Source: Psychromonas aquimarina ATCC BAA-1526
Lineage (GTDB): Bacteria > Pseudomonadota > Gammaproteobacteria > Enterobacterales > Psychromonadaceae
NCBI RefSeq assembly: GCF_000428725.1
Contig: NZ_AUAM01000032.1
Coordinates: 1 to 52,438, forward strand
Direction: 5' to 3'
Length of the DNA: 52,438 nt
Position numbers and translations under genes: made by a program. The notes under the pieces were generated by a model that did no database searches, was not told the origin of the DNA, and saw only the letters and a list, made by a program, of their open reading frames with translations. This document shows, in pieces, positions 47,098 through 52,438 of the stretch. Numbering within the stretch: the first letter of the stretch is position 1; each line of letters starts with the position of its first letter.

Positions 47098-47140
47098 ACG
47101 TTAAAAACGTCAAAAGCTTTTAAAACTCCGTTAAAAACGT
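47098..47140. promoter_or_regulatory. paired dyad operators upstream of cbp, candidate ChiS sites
   Basis: CGTTAAAAACGT occurs at 47099-47110 and again at 47129-47140, about 30 bp apart centre to centre (close to three helical turns). Each contains the inverted repeat CGTT/AACG; the first extends to ACGTT-AAA-AACGT. Between them is the palindrome AAAAGCTTTT (47112-47121). They lie directly upstream of the TTGACT element of the cbp promoter. ChiS binding is inference. Confidence 0.5.
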
Positions 47141-47223
47141 TACTTTCGGCATTTAAGCGCTGCTTTTACAAACAATTTTATCTGCACCAGATCACCTTTA
47201 TTTACAACACAAAGAAAGATCAT

Positions 47224-47235
47224 GTTAGCACTCAC
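47224..47235. promoter_or_regulatory. SlmA-like binding site
   Basis: GTTAGCACTCAC matches the SlmA consensus GTGAGTACTCAC at 10 of 12 positions. SlmA, the nucleoid occlusion factor, is known to be required with ChiS for activation of the V. cholerae chb promoter, so its location upstream of cbp is meaningful. Confidence 0.55.
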
Positions 47236-47597
47236 TTACAACATTAACCTTGCGATACTAGAGAAAAAAACAGACAAAGGTGGTTAGAGTTCAATTTATT
47301 GCAGTTAATGATTTTTTCTTCCTGTATTTTGCCGGTTCGTTGTGACTTCTCTCGCATTTTACTCAACAATTCGCTTTAAAAACCTAAAGTAATAAGAAAT
47401 AGTGCTGCTCTGTGATAACTTTAATGAGAATATTTCGCCTAACAAATTAAGATAAAACTATTGAATTGATGTTATAGATTTGATCTGTTTACTGTGACTA
47501 AAAAATATATTTAACTAAATAAATTATTTACTGAGTTCCTCTCTCCTGAGAGAGATGCAGGATTTAGAGAACCGGGGTTATCACTTAAAAAGCTTCT

Positions 47598-50500
47598 ATG
47601 ATTAAAATTAAATACTTTAAAAAACTTAAAAACACCTTAATGGTCGCTTTTCTAGTGCTCAGTATTACGCCGTTAACACTGAGTTCGTTATTTTATCTAT
47701 ACACACAAAGTCAGGACTTAAGTGAACAGATTAAAACCCATCTGATTACTCAACGTGATAATCAGCAGCAGCAGATAGAAAGTTATTTCAAAGCCCTGGA
47801 GTCTGAAGTCCGCAGCTTTGCCCGCTCAGAATTAGGTATCTCCAGCGGCGGACGTTTTTACGGACTGGTAAAGGCTTTCCAGCATTTAGGTAATACTCCC
47901 CAGGAAGCGCAGACTCATGCACAAAGACGTTATGAGCCGGGTTCCGGAGATATTATTAACAGCAAAATCAAGCGAGATTCACCAGAATACCTTGGCAGTG
48001 AACGCTACCGCCTGATCCATAAACGCTACCACTATCTCTATTCTGACCTGCTGGCACGATCTGATTTCAGCGACATTCTTCTGGTTAATTTAAAAGGCAC
48101 CATTGTCTATTCCACCCGGAAATTCGATTATTACGGTACTAACCTGCTTAAGGGGAAATATAAGGACAGTCCGCTGGCAGATACCTTTAAAACGGTTTCG
48201 CAGCACGTTAAAACCAAGCCGAACGAAAAAATAACACCGGTAATTTTTTCTGACTTTAAGAAACAGGGAACAGAAGAGCCGGCCTGGTTTGCCGCCCCGA
48301 TAAAAGAGCAGGGTTACCTGCACAGCTTTGTTATTTTTAAACTTGATAACAGCCGCTTAAGCAGTCTTCTTGCTAAGTCCAGCGGACACCAGCTGCGCAC
48401 ATTATTAACTGACGATAATTCCCGCTCACGGATCAACCTGCCGCAGGAGCAGGCTGCATCTCTCCAGACAGACAGTATCCAACAGGCAATTAACGGCTTC
48501 ACTTCAGTTGACAGCTTCAGCAATAGCCAGGGGGAGCAGGTACTGGCGGCCTTTACGCCGATATCTGTGCTGGGAAAAAGCTGGGCATTAGCGATTGAAC
48601 TACCGGAAAAATTAGCCTACGCACGGGTAGAGCAGCTCGAGCAGGTGTTTATTATCACTCTGCTGCTTGCTATTGCGCTGGTTGTTATTGCTTCACATTA
48701 TCTGTCCAACTCAATAACCGCCCCTATTCTTAATTTAGCCTGGATTGCAGAGCGCCTGGCCGCCGGTGATCTTGAGCAGAAAATGACTGGAACTGAGCGT
48801 CAGGATGAAATCGGCAGGCTGGCAGTCAGCTTTGCACGAATGAAACACTCAGTAAGTGAAAAACTGCAGCTGATTCATAAACAGAATAAAGAGTTAGAAA
48901 CGAATCTTGCGCTTATTCAGCAGCAGAATAACGAGCTGCAGCTTAGCGACAAGTTAAAAGATGAATTTTTAGCCACAACCTCCCATGAACTGCGCACTCC
49001 ATTACACGGCATGCTTGGTATCACTGAGATGTTATCTTCCGGTGCCTACGGCCCTCTTAATAAAGATCAGCAGTATCAGCTCGATATAATCAATAACAGC
49101 GGCATGCGCCTGTCTCACCTGGTTGATGATCTGCTCGACTACCATAAAATGCGCTACGGCAATTTATACATTAATAAACACGCCCTTGATTTATCATCTG
49201 CTGTACATCTGGTCTTGGAGCTGTCCAGCCACCTGCTGGATAACAAGCCGCTGAGAATTATTAATCAAATACCCGAACACCTTCCGCAGATCGTTGCGGA
49301 TGAACAGCGTTTAGAGCAGGTATTATACAACCTGATCGGCAATGCAATAAAATATACCAGTGAAGGTAAAATAATTATCTGCGCGAATGTTATTGAAGAT
49401 AATCTGCAGGTACAGGTCATAGATACCGGCAGCGGTATTGAAGCAGCCCAGCTTGAGCATATCTTTGAGCCGCTCACTCAGGCTAATGTAGACAGCCCCT
49501 ATTACCGTCAGGGAGCAGGACTTGGCCTGTCAATCAGCCGGCGCTTAATCGAATTAATGGGCGGCAGTTTATATGTCAGCAGCCAGCCGCAGATAGGCAC
49601 CACATTCAGTTTTACCCTGCCCCTGGCATCTGCAGCAGAAGTCTCTGAAACTAACTTGTCCGGCCCGGTTAAACATTTTAATATTCCGGCCCCCAGTGAA
49701 CAGATCTCGGTTACAACAGATTCGCTGCCTGATAACCCGAATGCACCGTTATTAATTGTTGCCGATGATGAAGCCGTCAATCTGCAGGTCTTAACCAGTT
49801 TTTTAAGGCTCGAAGGTTACCGGATAAAAACGGCATTAAACGGTGCTGAAACACTTGAGCTTATAGAACAGGAAATACCGGCTTTATTGTTATTAGATGT
49901 CATGATGCCGGGAATGAGCGGTTATGAGGTCTGCCAGGCATTACGTAAAGAGTTTGATGCCGGCAGTCTGCCGATTATTATGCTGACCGCATTAAGCCAG
50001 AGTAAAGACCGCATTAGAGGTTTTGAAGCCGGGGCGAATGATTATGTCTGCAAACCTTTTAATCAGAAAGAGCTGGCGGCTAGGATCAATGCTCACCTGC
50101 AGGCAAGTCAGACACAACGATTAAACAACAGTAATATACAGCTGCGTCAGAGCCTCAAAAATCAGGAGCAGATAGAAGCAGGCTTATTAGAAACGCAGGG
50201 TAATCTGCTCACCCTGCTTGAGCACAGCCCAGATGCAGTCCTGTGCATCCGCAATGACGAAAGAATCCACTTCGCCAACCGCAACGCCGGTAAATTATTT
50301 AAGCGCAGCCTGCAGCAGCTGCAGCACTATCAGCTTGATGAGCTGGTGGTGAAGCGCAGCTTAGAAAATAATAACAAGCATAATCATGAAATCGATATTT
50401 ATATCGAAGGTAAAATTCAGCGCTTAACAGCTTCTGTTATCCCTCTGCCTGAACAGTCAGGCCTGCACAGCCTGATTATCATCTGCATTGATAATAATTA

Positions 50501-50963
50501 TGATGCGCAGCGTGTTACTAATTTAGAAAATGCAGTTGAGACCCTTTCTAATTATGCCTTTGACGGCGACAGCAGGCAGCTGCAGTCATTAAAAGAATTA
50601 GGCGGTGAGTTCACCCGCCTGGTTGATAAAGTTGAAGGCAAAGGAGCAGATAAGAATCAGCTTAAACGTGAGGTTTTAGTCGATGTAATGAACCGGACAC
50701 TGGAGTACTGGGAACTGGAAAACAGTCAAACTAAGTTTGAATTAGCCGAGCAAAGCCGCTTATGGCGTGTTTATCTGGACCGCAGCACCCTGCAGACCCG
50801 TACTCTTGACAAATATCTGCATTTAGAAACTTTGCCTAAAGCACCACGCTGGCGGACAGTATTAAGCACTATCGAGTATGTGCTTGCTAATTGTGATGTG
50901 CACAATCAGCAGCGCCTGAAAATAGAACAGCTTCGCTCTCAGCTACAGAAATTAATCAGCTAA
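47598..50963 (+). CDS. chiS: ChiS, chitin-sensing hybrid kinase / DNA-binding regulator
   Basis: 1121 residues. TM1 (about 14-35), a large periplasmic sensor region (36-348), TM2 (349-366), HAMP (about 370-425), HisKA with H463 (TSHELRTPLHGM), HATPase (DTGSGI, GAGLGL), receiver with D767 (LLLLDVMMPGMSG), a PAS-like domain (about 870-955) and a C-terminal domain (about 985-1121) corresponding to the DNA-binding part of V. cholerae ChiS. The His-Asp spacing agrees with the Vibrio protein. ChiS is known as a one-component-like membrane regulator that binds the chb promoter directly and is controlled by CBP. Divergent from cbp. Its 3' end overlaps the ampD 3' end by 12 bp. Confidence 0.93.
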   Translation: MIKIKYFKKLKNTLMVAFLVLSITPLTLSSLFYLYTQSQDLSEQIKTHLITQRDNQQQQIESYFKALESEVRSFARSELGISSGGRFYGLVKAFQHLGNTPQEAQTHAQRRYEPGSGDIINSKIKRDSPEYLGSERYRLIHKRYHYLYSDLLARSDFSDILLVNLKGTIVYSTRKFDYYGTNLLKGKYKDSPLADTFKTVSQHVKTKPNEKITPVIFSDFKKQGTEEPAWFAAPIKEQGYLHSFVIFKLDNSRLSSLLAKSSGHQLRTLLTDDNSRSRINLPQEQAASLQTDSIQQAINGFTSVDSFSNSQGEQVLAAFTPISVLGKSWALAIELPEKLAYARVEQLEQVFIITLLLAIALVVIASHYLSNSITAPILNLAWIAERLAAGDLEQKMTGTERQDEIGRLAVSFARMKHSVSEKLQLIHKQNKELETNLALIQQQNNELQLSDKLKDEFLATTSHELRTPLHGMLGITEMLSSGAYGPLNKDQQYQLDIINNSGMRLSHLVDDLLDYHKMRYGNLYINKHALDLSSAVHLVLELSSHLLDNKPLRIINQIPEHLPQIVADEQRLEQVLYNLIGNAIKYTSEGKIIICANVIEDNLQVQVIDTGSGIEAAQLEHIFEPLTQANVDSPYYRQGAGLGLSISRRLIELMGGSLYVSSQPQIGTTFSFTLPLASAAEVSETNLSGPVKHFNIPAPSEQISVTTDSLPDNPNAPLLIVADDEAVNLQVLTSFLRLEGYRIKTALNGAETLELIEQEIPALLLLDVMMPGMSGYEVCQALRKEFDAGSLPIIMLTALSQSKDRIRGFEAGANDYVCKPFNQKELAARINAHLQASQTQRLNNSNIQLRQSLKNQEQIEAGLLETQGNLLTLLEHSPDAVLCIRNDERIHFANRNAGKLFKRSLQQLQHYQLDELVVKRSLENNNKHNHEIDIYIEGKIQRLTASVIPLPEQSGLHSLIIICIDNNYDAQRVTNLENAVETLSNYAFDGDSRQLQSLKELGGEFTRLVDKVEGKGADKNQLKREVLVDVMNRTLEYWELENSQTKFELAEQSRLWRVYLDRSTLQTRTLDKYLHLETLPKAPRWRTVLSTIEYVLANCDVHNQQRLKIEQLRSQLQKLIS

Positions 50964-51497
50964 CAGACGAAAATAATAAGCCCAGTCAAACTGTCTACCG
51001 GGATCCGTTTTGCGTCCCGGTGCAATATCACTGTGTCCCGTTATCCGCTCTGTTGTTATCGCCGGATAACGCAGCTGAATCTGCGTGGTTAATGCGCTAA
51101 GCGCCAGATACTGCTCGTTTGTATATGTACTATGGTCTGTGCCTTCCAGCTCGATACCGATGGAATAATCATTGCAGCCTTCAATACCTGCAAAACAGGA
51201 GACTCCTGCATGCCAGGCACGTTTTACAAAAGGAACATACTGCTCTATCTGACCATCGCGGCGGATCACACAGTGTGCCGAAACTTCTAATCCCTGCAGA
51301 TCCGCAAAGCCGGAATCTTCACTACAGTCTAAACAGCCGCTAAACAGCTGTTCAACAGCCCTGCCGCCATAAACCCCTTCAGGCAGACTGATGCAGTGGA
51401 TCACCAGCAAACTGATCTGAGTATCTGCAGGACGCTCATTATAAAAAGGACTGCGGATCTGTTTTGCTGCCGGGTAAATGCCGAATTTGTCGATCAC
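50952..51497 (-). CDS. ampD: 1,6-anhydro-N-acetylmuramyl-L-alanine amidase
   Basis: 181 residues starting with GTG. Amidase_2 fold with zinc ligands H34 (LLVIHCISLP), H155 (TGHSDIAPGRKTDPG) and D165, the numbering being almost identical to E. coli AmpD (H34, H154, D164). It removes the peptide from anhydro-muropeptides in cytosolic peptidoglycan recycling. No signal peptide. Usually ampD lies near ampE or nadC; here it is convergent with chiS and downstream of a tandem hairpin array. A 14-codon ORF (51538-51494) overlaps its start codon. Confidence 0.95.
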   Translation of the reverse strand: MIDKFGIYPAAKQIRSPFYNERPADTQISLLVIHCISLPEGVYGGRAVEQLFSGCLDCSEDSGFADLQGLEVSAHCVIRRDGQIEQYVPFVKRAWHAGVSCFAGIEGCNDYSIGIELEGTDHSTYTNEQYLALSALTTQIQLRYPAITTERITGHSDIAPGRKTDPGRQFDWAYYFRLLAD

Positions 51498-51538
51498 AAT
51501 AATTTTCCAGTATCTGTAATTTTCACTGGCTCCATCAT
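51494..51538 (-). other. 14-codon leader ORF overlapping the ampD start
   Basis: ATGATGGAGCCA... encodes MMEPVKITDTGKLL and its TGA overlaps the GTG of ampD by two bases. It could translationally couple ampD expression, or be chance. The purine-rich GAAAGAAAGA lies just upstream as a weak ribosome site. Confidence 0.25.
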
Positions 51539-51554
51539 AGTCTTTCTTTCAAAT

Positions 51555-51697
51555 AAAAAAAATCCCTGTATAAACGAGGATTTCTAATCTAGACCTTAAA
51601 GCTCCATTTAAATTCTATTTGCTGGCTGCCCGTAGTTAACAAAGAGGAGCAGCACGGTCAGAACGGCTTAAAGCTCTTCACCTGCCAAACCGCAGAC
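51555..51697 (-). ncRNA. array unit 5 (degenerate B type)
   Basis: 143 nt. It retains the B-type element CTTTGTTAACTACGGGC but lacks the 20-nt core shared by the other units. It ends in a shorter hairpin (AATCC/GGATT) followed on the minus strand by eight T residues (51562-51555), 58 nt before ampD. Confidence 0.4.
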
Positions 51698-51819
51698 AAA
51701 AAAAAACCACCGGAGTGAGGATTTAAAATCTTAAAATTTAAAAATCAGTGATTACTGACCTTTTCTTTAAGACTGAAGTAAATGCTGGTATTTAGCACCT
51801 GTAAATTTTCTTTAGGCAT
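51698..51819 (-). ncRNA. array unit 4 (A type)
   Basis: 122 nt. It has a GGTGC-TAAA-TACC hairpin, the 20-nt core (plus strand 51752-51771) and a CAGT-AATC-ACTG hairpin. Its terminator is decayed: the left arm expected from unit 2 has changed, leaving a short stem before nine T residues. Confidence 0.45.
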
Positions 51820-52008
51820 AAAAAAACACTCCCGGAGGAGCGCTTTAAAAGTATTAAGTTAATAATTCGTTTGAATTACTGACCTTTTCTTTAAGGCTGA
51901 GGTGCTTTTGAACCTAGAGCTTATTAGCTACGTAGAAGCTGGTTGCCCGTAGTTAACAAAAAGTTGCAACACGGGCTAAGCGACTTGCTACTTCACTTTT
52001 CTCTGGAC
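51820..52008 (-). ncRNA. array unit 3 (B type)
   Basis: 189 nt. It has a GCCCGT/ACGGGC stem enclosing GTTGCAAC..GTTAAC, then AGCTT/AAGCT enclosing CTACGTAG, then the core (plus 51876-51895) and an AATTC/GAATT hairpin. Terminator AGCGCTCC-TCCG-GGAGTGTT plus seven T. Compared with unit 1 the terminator stem differs by paired changes (T-A to C-G) that keep pairing. Confidence 0.5.
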
Positions 52009-52133
52009 AAAAAAATCCTCACCTAAGTGAGGATTTAAAATCTTAAGATTTAAAAATCAGTGATTACTGACCTTTTCTTTAAGACTGAAGTAAATGATGG
52101 TGTTTTGCACCTATATTTATAAACCGCAGACAT
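52009..52133 (-). ncRNA. array unit 2 (A type)
   Basis: 125 nt. It has a GGTG-CAAAA-CACC hairpin, the core (plus 52064-52083) and a CAGT-AATC-ACTG hairpin, and ends in a perfect 10-bp terminator AAATCCTCAC-TTAG-GTGAGGATTT followed by T residues. Confidence 0.5.
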
Positions 52134-52322
52134 AAAAAAACGCTTCCGAAGAAGCGTTTCAAATCTTATCGTTTAAAACTCAGTAATATTACTGACCTTT
52201 TCTTTAAGGCAGAGGTGCTTTTGAACCTAGAGCTTCTTAGCTACGTAGAAGCTGGTTGCCCGTAGTGAACAAAGAGTTGCAACACGGGCTAAGCAGCTTT
52301 CTGCTTCATCTTTTATCTGGGC
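52134..52322 (-). ncRNA. array unit 1 (B type)
   Basis: 189 nt, the same length as unit 3. It has a GCCCGT/ACGGGC stem, a GCTTCT/AGAAGC stem, the core (plus 52189-52208), a CAGTAAT-ATTACTG palindrome and a perfect terminator AACGCTTC-TTCG-GAAGCGTT with seven T. It starts just after the T tract where the IS has inserted. Confidence 0.5.
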
Positions 52323-52331
52323 AAAAAAAAT

Positions 52332-52438
52332 GGCTATGTCTTAGTTAGCTGTTGTAGATCTACCATACTTAATACATGTGTGAATAACGATACCGGGTTA
52401 CACTCATGAATGAACAACAATTTATCCCTTTCTTACAA
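52332..52438 (+). mobile_element. IS1595-like insertion sequence, partial (right window edge)
   Basis: It begins with the terminus GGCTATGTCTTAGTTAGCTG and is identical over 107 bases to the left-edge element, in the opposite orientation. It includes the transposase start ATG at 52406 and 11 codons (MNEQQFIPFLQ). It sits against a plus-strand A run (52323-52330) that is the T tract of an array terminator. Confidence 0.8.
52406..52438 (+). CDS. IS1595-family transposase, first 11 codons
   Basis: The frame is open to the window edge with sequence MNEQQFIPFLQ, identical to the start of the left-edge transposase. Too short to classify alone; the call follows from identity with the longer left copy. 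Confidence 0.7.
   Translation, partial: MNEQQFIPFLQ

Larger units (their letters stand above)
46856..47597. promoter_or_regulatory. chiS-cbp divergent regulatory region
   Basis: 742 bp with no credible ORF. It contains a SlmA-like site (47224-47235), two identical 12-bp dyads (47099-47110, 47129-47140), a TTGACT -35 candidate for cbp on the minus strand at 47083-47088, and a short hairpin in the chiS leader at 47539-47554 (CTCTCT-CCTG-AGAGAG). Elements are predicted by eye. Confidence 0.6.
51555..52330 (-). repeat. tandem array of alternating terminator-ended repeat units
   Basis: On the minus strand, five units run toward ampD in order B (189 nt), A (125), B (189), A (122), B-like (143), each ending in a hairpin and T tract. 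A+B pairs repeat with a period of 311-314 bp. Units 1-4 share an identical 20-nt core, CTTAAAGAAAAGGTCAGTAA. A sixth T tract (plus-strand A run 52323-52330) marks a further unit cut off by the IS. Not CRISPR: there are no short repeats with unique spacers. Confidence 0.75.

Noticed and set aside
50952..50963. Convergent overlap of chiS and ampD as a sign of a mis-called end
   Set aside because: Both C-termini end at natural stops with lengths matching their families; a 12-bp convergent overlap is plausible.
51494..51538. Frameshift in ampD (an extra base would fuse the leader ORF to ampD)
   Set aside because: The AmpD sequence from the GTG already aligns with the family N-terminus and the zinc ligand numbering fits, so no extra N-terminal residues are needed.
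51555..52330. CRISPR array
   Set aside because: Repeats are 120-190 nt, alternate between two types and end in terminators; no short direct repeats with unique spacers and no cas genes.
51555..52330. tRNA genes or integron attC sites in the array (GGTTCAAA and GTTAAC motifs)
   Set aside because: No cloverleaf with anticodon arm or acceptor pairing can be drawn, and no paired R-box sites, cassettes or integrase are present.

Overview
The window reads as a chromosomal contig from a marine gammaproteobacterium. The gene neighbourhoods (mla-murA / kdsC-lpt-rpoN, pdhR-aceEF-lpd-acnB-yacL, and the Vibrio-type chitin-oligosaccharide operon with chiS) and the moderately AT-rich coding sequence fit Psychromonas or a close relative in the Vibrionales/Alteromonadales. 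That placement is inference from gene content and order, not from a marker-gene comparison. Both ends of the window lie inside the same IS1595-like insertion sequence, in inverted orientation, so the boundaries are probably where a repeat broke the assembly.

Layout. (1) 1-661: truncated IS, then a short terminator-linked repeat. (2) 662-13836: envelope and nitrogen-PTS housekeeping genes. These are degS, then on the minus strand mlaFEDCB-ibaG-murA (outer-membrane lipid asymmetry and peptidoglycan precursor synthesis), then on the plus strand kdsC-lptC-lptA-lptB-rpoN-ptsN-rapZ-npr-mgtE (LPS synthesis and export, sigma-54, PTS-Ntr, Mg2+ uptake). Genes usually found here (yrbG and kdsD between mlaF and kdsC, hpf between rpoN and ptsN) are absent. 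(3) 13881-25134: yacL, an unusual winged-helix plus receiver regulator, and the pyruvate dehydrogenase/aconitase block acnB-lpdA-aceF-aceE-pdhR with two PdhR operators upstream of pdhR.

(4) 25510-32747: a compact four-gene signalling operon of TonB-dependent receptor, YfiR-like periplasmic protein, CHASE8-type hybrid histidine kinase with HPt, and REC-PAS-GGDEF-EAL response regulator. It resembles the YfiBNR c-di-GMP system, but the diguanylate cyclase YfiN is replaced by a kinase and the c-di-GMP enzyme is a separate response regulator. I rate this the best candidate for an undescribed system in the window. (5) 33146-50963: the (GlcNAc)2 operon (solute-binding protein, two permeases, two ATPases, GH9 glucosaminidase, GH20 hexosaminidase, GH94 chitobiose phosphorylase, phosphohexomutase), divergent from the chitin sensor chiS. 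The 742-bp regulatory region contains a SlmA-like site and paired dyads. The operon lacks the GlcNAc kinase gene found in Vibrio.

(6) 50952-52438: ampD, preceded on the same strand by a striking tandem array of five alternating, terminator-ended, structured repeat units (51555-52322) of no family I recognise, interrupted by the right-end IS.

How it fits together: imported chitin disaccharides are cleaved by phosphorolysis to GlcNAc-1-P and GlcNAc, feeding amino-sugar metabolism, which meets the envelope-building genes (MurA, AmpD recycling) and central carbon flux (PDH, AcnB). Regulation comes from chiS, PTS-Ntr/RapZ, PdhR and the c-di-GMP phosphorelay.
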